The notes under the pieces are model-generated. The model saw nothing but the letters and a program-made list of their open reading frames with translations. It was not told the origin of the DNA and did not search any database. A stretch of 23,694 bases of DNA from positions 1 through 23,694 of the forward strand of contig JADIIX010000231.1 in the NCBI GenBank assembly GCA_027604505.1, read 5' to 3'. A program made the translations under genes and the position numbers. The DNA is from Gonapodya sp. JEL0774. Taxonomy: Eukaryota; Monoblepharomycota; Monoblepharidomycetes; Monoblepharidales; Gonapodyaceae. Position 1 is the first letter of the stretch. Each line of letters opens with the position of its first letter. Shown piece by piece: positions 1 through 9,417 of this stretch.

Positions 1-1085
1 CCGGGAAAGATCCTGTGGCCCCGTTGCTTGAACGCCCAAGTCTTTTATGTTGCCATTACCGATATCGTACACCCAGCCTGAGTATCAGTGGTTATTGTTC
101 AGTTGAGTGAGGTCCGAAGTCTGGCGGGACCACAACACACCAATGATTCGGAGCAGTCTCCCCGCCTTCCACGCCTTCTGCACTGGTGAAGTTCGACAGA
201 CGCTCTCCACGCTCTTTATGACGTTAAACTCCACCAGTGCGTCACTTCGTCGAGCGTCATCGCTCATGCCCGCGAGGACACCGTGCTTTGCCTCATAGAG
301 ATCCCGGATGGGACGGAGCCAGTGATCAAGTGTGCCGTGATCGTCGTCTCCTGTGGCACGTATCCAAGTGATAAGTCATTGGTGGAAGAAGTGCAGCTCT
401 TGTGTCCCTCAGCCGGGACGGCGACTCACCCATAGCTGCTCGCACACCTCCACAACCATAATGGCCCACCACCTGGAGGGGGGATGGAACATGCGTGAGT
501 AAATATTGCACATCGGCCTACTTTCCTATAAGCATCCTTCAACTCACAAGGATGAATTTCACCTGGAGATGTTCCACCGCATATTGAATGGCGCCAAGCA
601 CGTTCAGATCTTGTGCGTAAACGCAGTTGGCAATATTTCTTGACAGATTCAGAGGAAAGAGATGAATGCATGCTATGGCAGTTCTGAAACCACCCGCAGG
701 GCGAGGTGGCTCACCTGTGAACAAAAAGCTCCCCGGGCTCCATTCCAAGCACAGAATTGGACGGAACGCGAGAGTCCGAGCAGCCTTTCACATAAGGGCA
801 TGCGATAAAAAGCAACCTTGTGTGATTCTAGGAACACGTCGCCGCACGTTGACTGTGAGACTCACCAATCCACAAATATTCTGGCGCTTGGCCCTTGGAC
901 AAGTCTTGAAAGAATCCCGGACAAAACTTCTCCATCTGGGCTGCCCACACCTTGTTTTGCTCAAGCAATTCCATCGGAGTGAGATGTCGATGGGGCGATA
1001 CTGTTTCTCGATGGGCTTTGTTGTTATGCTTGCGAGCAGGGTGGCGTGATGTGCGTCTAGTTCTTGGGAAGAAACGCTTGAGCAT
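1..1085 (-). CDS. Beta carbonic anhydrase, copy 1 (3' end outside the window)
   Basis: Interconverts CO2 and bicarbonate with a zinc cofactor. The exons on the minus strand are 1085-866, 784-715, 638-548, 472-430, 350-141 and 77-1, all phase-consistent, giving 237 visible residues; about 15 more are expected beyond the window. The start MLKRFF matches the starts of copies 2 and 3. The zinc ligands are Cys75 in CSDSR, and His131 and Cys134 in GHYGCGG; Asp77-Arg79 form the catalytic dyad. The first 35 or so residues are Arg-rich with no acidic residue, which could be a mitochondrial presequence, though this is uncertain. The loop after the dyad reads VPSNSVLGM where the other two copies have VPPNVVLGM. 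Exons 2 to 5 have exactly the same lengths (70, 91, 43, 210) as in copies 2 and 3, so the genes arose by duplication. This copy is transcribed away from the other two. The family call is certain; splice sites are inferred. Confidence 0.9.
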
Positions 1086-1883
1086 TAGATATAATATTAA
1101 TTGAGTTTTGTGGCTGCAACGACGCTTATATGCCTTCCCCAGATGGGGGACACTGGAGGTGGAAAGCTCCTCAATTGCTAATGGCGTGCGTCACTACAGT
1201 GTCCACAGGTTGAGGGGAAACGCAGAATGCATCAATACCAAATCAAACAAGGCAATTCAGCACTCGGCAATGTAGCAATGTAAGACGGTCTTCTTTTCCA
1301 CGCACGCCTCACTCGCTGTTCAGCTAGAGCAAATCGTTCGGTTGTCCCTGGCAGTTTCCGCCCTTCTGATAATCAGCTCAACACACTATTACTCAAGTCA
1401 GGGCACAACCATAATTTGGCTGTTTTTCACCCACTTTCGTTCCTAGCTCGGTGAATGGAGGGCAAGCGAAACAGTTTTCCGCAAAATTTGCATTGCCGTA
1501 TTTTCTCCGGAGAATCGTCAACACAAGCTCGCCCGTCGTAGTAGTGACGTCTGAGATGTCGCTCGTTTATGTCATGATGACGGGAAACTGAATGCGATTT
1601 GCAGGCCAGCACTGTTTTCAACAGAAAGCTCCTGATCCCGAGCAGGCGACTGGAACGATCAGATCCGACATGCGGCAAGCATTCGAGTTTCGAATGGAGT
1701 ATTTCAACAAGCAATGAACTCACCATTCGATTCATTAGTAAAGCATTTATTTTGGTGGATTGGGGAATTACTGAATTACCCGAACCCGAGAGACAATGCG
1801 TACCTCAGCGAGTGTTCAGTTACGAGTGGGCAACCCGCGACTCAAAACTGGCCGCTCAACGCCACCAAAGGAAAGCGTCCCAG
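1086..1883. other. Divergent intergenic gap between carbonic anhydrase copies 1 and 2
   Basis: This 798-base stretch separates the divergent starts of copy 1 (minus) and copy 2 (plus), so it must hold both promoters. I see no conserved protein, RNA gene or clear repeat in it. Two open frames cross it: a minus-strand one at 1427-1735 with a CKFCGKLF string, and an in-frame upstream extension of copy 2 from 1599. Neither resembles a known family, and the sibling genes start at the later methionine. Confidence 0.5.
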
Positions 1884-3097
1884 ATGCTCAATACATTTTT
1901 TACTTCAGTTCGTCGTGGCTCTCGGTCAGCGGCGCCTGTGGAGTCAAAGCAGCATTTAAACTCGCCACAACGACAGCTCACACCGGAGGATGTTTTGGAG
2001 CTGAACAAGAACTGGGCGACGGAGATGGGATTGCTGTATCCATCATTTTTTGAAGACTTGGCGAAAGGGCAAGCGCCACAGTACTTCTGGATCGGTGAGT
2101 TCAGTGGATTGGGTCAACATATCGTTTCGCCGGCAACAAAGTTGATCCGTTATCGATATGATGATGGAATTTAATTCGTCCACACTGCGGCGCTCAAACG
2201 CACGCTGCACGCTTCTAGGGTGCTCGGATGCGCGTGTACCGCCCAACGTGGTTTTGGGCATGGAACCAGGGGAGCTTTTTGTCCATCGGTAAGCCGAGGC
2301 TAGGGAAGTTCCCCAAAACCAGCCATCATCAAAATCGGGTACCGCTTTCCTCTAGAAATATTGCCAATTGCGTCTACGCACAAGATCTGAATGTTCTGGG
2401 CGCACTACAGTATGCGGTAGAGGTTCTCAAAGTCAAGTACATTCTGGTGCGTGACATGGCTCCCAACCAGCGATATCGTGATTCTCCACACTCTCCATAG
2501 TGTATCAGTAACTCTAAATTACTTCTCTCTATTGTTATCGTGATGATATCACAGGTGGTCGGGCACTACGGCTGTGGAGGTGTTCGTGCTGCCATGAGTG
2601 AGTCGCATCTCAACCTCCACCCTTTCCCTAGTACCTCACACCTCAAATAACAGGTGACGACGACCTCGGTACTCTCGATAACTGGTTGCGTCCTATAAAA
2701 GAGCTCTACGAGTCCAAGCAAGCGACCTTGTCAGCTATCAAGGAAACTGTCCATCAAACCAATGCCCTCGTGGAGTTCAACGTTGTCAAGAGCGTGGAGA
2801 GTGTCTGTAGGACACGATCTGTACAGAATGCGTGGAAGAGTGGGAGGGAGCTCCATGTAATTGGTGGGTGCCGGCTGCGATGGAGTCGCAGGGCTGCCCC
2901 TACCATTTCTAATGGTATTACATTTCACCCTCGTGAATATGAATCGTGTTTTCATGCCTCAAGGGTGGGTCTATAGCCTACAGAACGGCATCATTAGGGA
3001 CCTCAAAGTTCGCGCCAAAGGACCTGGGGATGTGGCGGGCATTACAGCAATTCTCGCGGCTGATAAACTACCAGGATCTGCTCCGGCGACCCCTTGA
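1884..3097 (+). CDS. Beta carbonic anhydrase, copy 2
   Basis: Zinc-dependent CO2/bicarbonate interconversion. The exons are 1884-2094, 2219-2288, 2356-2446, 2555-2597, 2654-2863 and 2964-3097, encoding 252 residues and ending in a TGA at 3095. The active site is complete: Cys72, Asp74 and Arg76 in CSDAR, then His128 and Cys131 in GHYGCGG. The second half carries the conserved LDNWLRPIK and [12 protein letters not shown] helices and the GWVY segment. The start is chosen at MLNTFF because both sibling genes begin with ML..FF at the same distance from the LTP motif. Copy 2 is the most divergent around exon 1 ([10 protein letters not shown] where the others have EQNK.WAA.M). It sits 234 bases upstream of copy 3 in the same direction, a classic tandem duplicate. 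The short N-terminal extension may be a targeting peptide; this is not established. Confidence 0.93.
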
Positions 3098-3331
3098 TGG
3101 ATAAACCACGTATCGTACATATCACATGTAACATCTGCACTTGGCGCCACTTGGGCGACTCGGGAAGCACCACTATTTGTTGAACTGGCACTACCATATT
3201 ATGAAATTTAAGCATGAAATACAATTGATGTCGTAATTGGCAGCACAAGCGTACCCTTTTTGGTACACGTGCTATGTAATCGTGTCGCCTCAGTGGCCAT
3301 ACGCCTCCATATTCCCCGATCCGCCCCACGA

Positions 3332-4526
3332 ATGTTGCGAAACTTTTTCCTGCCAGCGCGTCGCGATTCCCACCCGCATTCGCCCACAGAATCGAAAGGT
3401 CATGATGACCACTCCCCTTCGCCAGACACACATCGCCACTTGACTCCCAAACAGATTTTGGAACAGAACAAGGCATGGGCAGCTGAAATGGAAGCAACTC
3501 ACCCGGGATTCTTCGCAGATCTCGCCAAGGGTCAGACACCAGAGTATTTGTGGATAGGTGAGCGGTTGTACTTGCCGAACTGTTGAATGTGAATCGGGAT
3601 CAGCAGCTGGAGCAGTGATAAGTATCCGTGATCGGCAAACTAATATGTCGTTGGCACACTCCATGACCCACGCCATATTGCTCTGCCAGGCTGCTCCGAC
3701 TCGCGCGTGCCGCCAAATGTCGTTCTGGGCATGGATCCAGGCGAACTCTTTGTTCATCGGTGAGCTCATAATATATTGGAGTGTAACCACCACGAACCAG
3801 TCACCAAGCTTTATAAAATCCCCGATAGGAACATCGCAAACTGTGTCTACTCGCAGGATTTGAACGTTTTGGGTGCCCTACAATATGCGGTCGAAGTTCT
3901 TCACGTGAAGTATATTCTCGTGAGTGATGCAATGGCGTAGAATGCGAATAAACTGACACAGTCCTCTAACAGTATGTACATCTCACACTTGCTTCAGGTT
4001 GTTGGTCACTACGGATGTGGCGGTGTTCGAGCTGCAATGAGTGAGTGCTTCATTTGCTCTCCCGCCGTTGATCACAAATGGAAGCCGCATTCTGCGTCCG
4101 TCCATCTTCTCAGGCGACGAAGAACTCGGAACACTTGATAACTGGCTGCGGCCCATCAAAGATCTCTTTGAAGCCAAGGAGCGCGTTCTCGCGAGCTACA
4201 AGACCGAGGAACAAAGAACCAACGCGATGGTCGAATTCAATGTCATAAAGAGCGTCGAGAGCGTGTGCCATTCGACCTCGGTACGCAAGGCCTGGAAAGC
4301 TGGACAAGAGCTCCATGTTCTTGGTGAGTGTCGTTTGTTTTGAATTGGAGCACTTCAGAGCTTTGAATGACGGAACGCCCATTGACCTGACCTCTGGTCC
4401 AATTCAGGCTGGGTCTACAATCTCGAGAATGGGATCATGAAAGATTTGAAGGCGGAAGCTTCGGGGCCTAAGGATCTGGCGCATATTACATCGTTGCTGG
4501 CACCCGGCCACCATTTGCAACATTAG
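3332..4526 (+). CDS. Beta carbonic anhydrase, copy 3
   Basis: Zinc-dependent CO2/bicarbonate interconversion. The exons are 3332-3557, 3690-3759, 3829-3919, 3998-4040, 4114-4323 and 4408-4526, encoding 252 residues, the same length as copy 2. Zinc ligands and dyad: Cys77, Asp79 and Arg81 in CSDSR, then His133 and Cys136 in GHYGCGG. The [14 protein letters not shown] segment is intact. An in-frame extension exists from 3260, but the start at 3332 (MLRNFF) aligns with the starts of the other two copies. The protein ends in GHHLQH. The conserved core is closer to copy 1 than to copy 2 at the start of the catalytic domain (LEQNKAWAAEME). Of the three, its active-site loop looks the most typical. 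It may be cytosolic or mitochondrial; the sequence does not decide this. Confidence 0.94.
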
Positions 4527-4584
4527 CAGAACGGGACGTGACTTCTTCACATTTCCCCACCACAAGAAAGCAATTGGTTGATGT

Positions 4585-4602
4585 TTCTATGAGTTCTATG
4601 AG
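4585..4602. repeat. Two tandem copies of a 9-base unit
   Basis: The unit TTCTATGAG is repeated exactly at 4585-4593 and 4594-4602 and followed by a diverged third start (TTCGATGG). It lies in the 194-base gap downstream of carbonic anhydrase copy 3, probably in its 3' untranslated region. No function is implied. Confidence 0.7.
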
Positions 4603-4720
4603 TTCGATGGTATTCTAGTTGTATTATAGTCGTACACAAAGTATTTTTGACAGTCGGTTGTGTGTCGGGCCGGAGCAATCCGAAGTCTTCTCAAGCTATC
4701 GATCCTAAAGCGCCAAGTCA

Positions 4721-6333
4721 ATGGCCGAACAGGAAGCAGTCGTAACCGTAGAAGGGCGGATTGGTATCATTCGGTGTGTTCCTCGCCGAATCGGTGGATG
4801 ATGGGTGAACGACACCGTTTAAACCACCACGGGACCTTCCAACAGATTCAACCGCCCCCGTCGCCTGAATGCATTCACGGAACAGATGTTTATCAATTTG
4901 ATGGAGGGCTTGAAAATGTTGGACGAGCACCCCGACACGGTCTTCACTGTGGTGAGTCGTAGATTCGCGAGAACAGAAGCTGCTAGAGTCCAACCTAAAT
5001 CTTCTGCTCGCGGAATCAAGATCACGGGTACAGATCGATTCTTCTCCTCTGGTATTGATGTTCTGGACCAAGCCAGTGGGAAGGGGCAGCCTACCGACGA
5101 TATGTCGTACCAGGAGAGGAAAAACGCGTACGCGAGGAATGGGTCTAGGGGGCTAGAAATGATGAGGTTGATGATTGACGTGGGTTTTAATGGGAAAGAC
5201 AAGTTTCCGAAGGCGAAGAGGTGGTTACATTGTTTTTCACGCACACAGCACAAGAAAGTGCTAGTTGTGGCACTCAACGGTCCTGCGGTCGGTACGTTAC
5301 CGTCTGAAGCTGGTATGATTTGTTACTTTAACCTGGGTACCCGTGGTTGTGCTCTTAGGTGGAGGAGCTGCCTGGTTCTTGGGTGTTGCTGGTGTGTTTC
5401 TCGTTTACATTTGCGAATCGGCCCTTGCTTACCTCATGTCTCATCTCCAGATCTTGTCTATGCCAGTGATACGGGTTAGTGTCGTTCCGTTTCTCACCTC
5501 GACATTCCTTCCAAGTACCAGTCAGCTGAGCGAGACATCCCCCGACGACCACAGCCTGGATCCAAATCCCCTTCAACGCCCTCGGTCTGGTCCCCGAGCT
5601 AGGATCCGGTGTGTTGTATCCGCAGCACACGGGCATGCGGAAGACTGCCGAGGTGCTCATGTTTGGTAAGAAGTGGAACGCCGAGGAAATGGAGAGGGCC
5701 GGGTTGGCAAAGTGAGTGTGTTCCACGAGGAAGATTCGCTTCAGAATCGATATATATGCTCATACGTGTTGCCCGATAGCCAAATCTTCAGAACCAACGG
5801 ATTCCTCGAGACAGTCCAACGGTACTTGAACGAGCAGCTCGAAGTAAACGACGGGATCAGTATCATGGTACGTTCACTAAAGCGTTGGCATAACCCAGAC
5901 AAAATTCACTCATCCATTTAATTCAGGAATGCAAAAGGCTGATGGTGGAACCCGTCAGAGAGGCGCGTATGCTAGCCGGTGAGTGATTGAATTTCAGCAT
6001 TTAGGCGTTGCGGCTCTTCGAATGATGAAAAATTGGAAAACTCGTTGGTTGTGGTCCTATTTATCAGTCTATCGGGCTGTAGACGCTCTTACCGCAGTGT
6101 GAGTGTCAGCGACACACTTTGTTGTCACGATGTGCAACTTATCAAACAAGCCCAATTCTTCTTCACCAGACAAGCTTCGGGGCGTCCCGGAGTGCGATTC
6201 AAGGCCAAACAGAAAGCACTTGCTGGTGAGTGATTAGCTTTTTGGTAACCGTGGCCTGGGGATAAAGCGTTGACGAGCCGCTGACTTGTACTCGGAACTT
6301 CCAGAGAAAAGCGCGTCAAAGTCTAAAATTTGA
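4721..6333 (+). CDS. Peroxisomal enoyl-CoA delta isomerase / hydratase-family protein
   Basis: A crotonase-fold enzyme, probably the delta3-delta2-enoyl-CoA isomerase (Eci1-like) needed for beta-oxidation of unsaturated fatty acids in peroxisomes. Eleven exons: 4721-4773, 4846-4951, 5021-5291, 5359-5391, 5451-5474, 5555-5711, 5780-5867, 5927-5978, 6083-6098, 6170-6225 and 6305-6333, giving 294 residues. The two oxyanion-hole segments are FFSSGID (about 60-66) and NGPAVGGGAAW (about 139-149). GLVPELGSG places Glu177 where isomerases of this family carry the catalytic glutamate. The protein ends in SKSKI, a PTS1 variant of SKL, which supports peroxisomal import. Isomerase versus hydratase rests on family resemblance, not proof. 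Exons of 33, 24 and 16 bases make the model delicate, yet every junction keeps frame and restores conserved residues. Confidence 0.88.
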
Positions 6334-6447
6334 TCCCCGACGCACTGTCACTGGAATTTCGATGGATAATGAGGCGTACTGCGAATCGCAGTGTTCAGGA
6401 AACTTTGACAAAAATGGAATACAGTGAATTGTAATCAGGCTTCTAGG

Positions 6448-7133
6448 TCATGCTTGATACATCCAAACTCCCAGCTGAGGCGAGTCCCTTTTGAGACGAA
6501 GTTCTCCAATTTTCGACAAATCAAACAGTATTGCAAGAATGCGAGCACCCCGGTGATAATGTTCCAGTATGATGTTTCGCACCGCCGGAAGGCTATTGGT
6601 CTCTCCCAATAGACATACTACAACAACATCTGCAGGAGTCCGGGCACGAGATTCTTTCGTGAGATCGCCAGCGGCGAAAATACAGGCTCCTTGGGCCATT
6701 CGTGGTAAGTTCTCATCGAAGTTTTCGATGACAGCGACCCCGCATTGCTCCGCTATCTGACGAGCTGTATTGGTGAGCTCTTCATCAAGCTCCAGTCCGA
6801 TTGCGAGTTTCGCTTGATAGTCTTGTACAGCGGCGATGCAGAAACGTCCGTCTCCTGAGCCAAGCTCCAGAAGCGTCAATCCTGGCTCTGTGAGGGCCAT
6901 GTCAAGCGCTTCCTAAGATCGAAGAGCATTAGCGAATATAGTAACAGGCAGCTTCTGAGTTTGATCAGCTCGTGTACCTTCACGACAGCTCTGGAGGAGG
7001 GAAGATATGGAGCAAGCACACCGATTTCGATATCGGAATCGAGCATTGCAGGGAAAGGTGAGCTCGCGATATCGTCGAATCCATCTTCGTAAACTTCTGT
7101 CCAGGTGCGACGCCGCGAAGGATTTGATGCCAT
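6448..7133 (-). CDS. Class I SAM-dependent methyltransferase, FAM173-like
   Basis: Two exons on the minus strand, 7133-6978 and 6912-6448, encode 206 residues. The donor is GTACAC and the acceptor CTTAG, phase 0. The SAM-binding motif I is LLELGSGDGR (about residues 66-75), followed by an acidic GLELDEE loop at the end of the second strand and VVVVCLL at a later core strand. The small size and the LLELGSGDGR/ELDEE pattern resemble the FAM173/ATPSCKMT family of lysine methyltransferases, but the target cannot be read from the sequence. A second in-frame codon upstream at 7151 would add six hydrophobic residues; the MASNPS start at 7133 is preferred because a soluble N terminus is usual. It is divergent from the F-box/MYND gene with 122 bases between starts, and tail to tail with the isomerase gene. 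Confidence 0.8.
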
Positions 7134-7255
7134 CAGAAAAACAATTATCAAAGAAGTATTGAGGGTAATTTTGTCTGTGCAATCGTGCGCAACACAACGC
7201 TGTGGCCTCGACCACAGCGGACAACACGAGCTGGTTATCTGCGCAAAGTTTACTA
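7134..7255. promoter_or_regulatory. Shared divergent promoter region
   Basis: These 122 bases are all that separates the start codons of the methyltransferase (minus) and the F-box/MYND gene (plus), so both promoters must lie here or overlap the coding sequences. No specific factor site is recognised. Confidence 0.45.
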
Positions 7256-9328
7256 ATGCTTGACCGGCTGCCCTTTGAGATTGTGTCAGCTATACTGCAG
7301 GTCGGAGTTTTTGATGTGGATTTCGGACTGGCCAATGGGGTGCTGAAACAGAGGGACATCGCCAATATCGCCCTGGTTTGCAAGAATCTGCACGCTGCTG
7401 CAGGTCAGTGAGCTTGCTTTATGTATTTTTGTTGGATGCAAGGGAACCGATGCGGTTTACCTTCTTAAGTTCCCATACTCTATCGAAACCCGTCCTTCGT
7501 TCTTGGAGTTCAAAGACCAGCATCGTCGATCACGGAGCCGTCAGAAGACGGTCAGATCTCAACGACGTCCCCGGAGCCAGACATTAAGTCTCTGAAATCT
7601 TTCGCCAGAGCTTTGGGTGCCATGTCCTCTTTGCAACTAGTGTCCTCTCTGGAACTGGAACTTGCGTTTCTCGGCTCTTGTAAACCAGACACAGTGAGCC
7701 TCCCTACAACATACGAAAACATGGCCTCTCTCTTAAGAAGTTTGCGTGGTGAGCTATCCAATCTTCGTGCTTTATCGCTCAAATCCCCTCCAAAATCGGC
7801 AAGGCTTTGGGAGACACCACCCTTGCCACTCAATGTCTTGGAGGAGCTCGCATTGCTAAAGCCGAAAATTTTGAGCGATGATGGAGAATTGACAGACTTA
7901 TCTCAGCACGAGCATTGCTCCCTGTCTCATCTCGTCATCCAGCATTTCGCAATTCTCCCGGAATTCTTTGCCCTTCTTCCGGAACAGTTTCCCAACATAA
8001 CGTCTCTACATTTGGATGCATCGGACTTTAGTCTTGACGCACTTGCTGGAGCAGTGAAGAAGATGGAACGGCTCACGGACCTATCCCTATGTCGGACAAA
8101 ATGCCTTGTTCATGATGTTCGGGCTCGGTTGCCAGAGGTCATTCGTAATCTCTATTCACTGCAACCTCCACAGCTAAGCCGTGGATTCGACGTAGTGGAC
8201 GCTTTAACAGTGGAAGGTCAGTCTGTTCTCAAATCACTGACTATTCACCATCCTGGCCTCGACGAAGGCGCAATCATTGCCATTTCAAAGAAATGTAGCA
8301 ATCTAAAGGAGCTCCACATCGAAGCCGGACAGTATATTGGAGACACTGGTATTTTGGCGCTCTGCGCCAACCCCGCAATATGTCGAACATTGCAGCGCCT
8401 CCACTTCACTGAAAAAACGATCACCACAATCGGTATCCAGGCGATTACAGCTGGGGTAACAGTTCGCAACGTGGTGGGGCCTCACGGTGGGCTTAACCGC
8501 AAACGGGTTTCAGTAAACGATCACCAAGTTGCGCCGGTCAGGGAATCACCCATGGAGGAAACCCCCACAATTGACGACATGACGTTTCGCACATCAGGGC
8601 TTAGAGCATTAACACACTTGATGCTCGGAGATATGCACCTCGGTCGTCTTGAGGTACAATACCTCGGACAACTTCCCAAGCTCCGGCACTTGAAGCTCCA
8701 AAACTGTGGTGGTGTCGGCTTATGGGACCTCCTCCATTTGACATTCTGCGCGGTACCAGATATCACCGATGCTGCTTCGGCAAACTCTGAGCACGTTCCA
8801 AATTTGTCGCCGGCGAGATCACTGCTGACTCTTAACGTAACGTTCACTGGAGTTCCACGGGACGCTCTCAAACCGTGCCCTCAATGTTTTGCCATTATTC
8901 CGATGGTCACTGATTTTCTGGAAACGCAACTGACACCAACATCGTCCTTCGAGTCAAGCACCGAGAGCAGTACGAACCAACCGGAAAAGACTCCTGCTTT
9001 TCGCTTCGAGGTCTCAAACAATGTAAAACAGGTCGCTACACTTTTGAGACGAGGGGGACTGTCCAACGTGGACATTCAAATAATCCTCTGTGATAATCCC
9101 CGGTGTGAGAAGCTGGGTCCGACGAGACTACTGAAATGCGGGAACTGCTGGAAGTTTCAATACTGCAGGTGCGTGAGCTCATTAAACGGCTTACTTGCGA
9201 TCTTGTTAGTGGTTTGCAAGCTCAGTTTTCTGACTTGAGTTGTCCTGATCATTGACAGTTCCGTTTGCAATCGCGCGCATTACTTCGTACACGACCCTTT
9301 ATGCGTGCCAGCTGAACCTGACGATTAG
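7256..9328 (+). CDS. F-box protein with leucine-rich middle and C-terminal MYND zinc finger
   Basis: Exons 7256-7403, 7470-9168 and 9259-9328 encode 638 residues. The N terminus (MLDRLPFEIVSAIL, then NIALVCKNLHAAA and PILYR) is an F-box, the part that binds Skp1 in SCF ubiquitin ligases. The middle holds irregular leucine-rich segments such as HLKLQNCGG and LKELHIEAG. The C terminus is a complete MYND-type zinc finger with Cys590, Cys595, Cys606, Cys609, Cys615, Cys619, His627 and Cys631; the last four are joined by splicing of the third exon. The first ATG of the open frame is at 7256; the frame stays open upstream without a methionine. MYND fingers usually bind proline-rich peptides, so the finger may recruit partners or substrates. 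The F-box call is moderately sure, the MYND call very sure, and the actual substrate unknown. Confidence 0.82.
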
Positions 9329-9417
9329 AGTTGATGATAATTATTGATTTTTCCCTTTGAACGCCGGTTGGTGAGAATAGATTTTGTGGACTGTGGAACT
9401 CACTTGATCGAACAAAT

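Noticed and set aside
1427-1735. A minus-strand open frame with a CKFCGKLF string, possibly a small zinc-finger protein.
   Set aside because: Only one Cys pair is present, there is no matching family pattern, and it overlaps the upstream region of carbonic anhydrase copy 2.
3260-3331. An N-terminal extension of carbonic anhydrase copy 3 by 24 residues.
   Set aside because: All three copies share an ML..FF start at the same place, and the extension has no counterpart in them.
5392-5450. A membrane-like segment following GGGAAWFLGVAG in the isomerase region.
   Set aside because: It is read-through of an intron with a GTGTGT donor and CTCCAG acceptor; splicing gives the conserved GVADLVYASDT instead.
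7202-7255. An upstream extension of the F-box/MYND protein by 18 residues.
   Set aside because: The open frame begins with GTG and holds no ATG before 7256; an upstream exon remains possible but is not visible.
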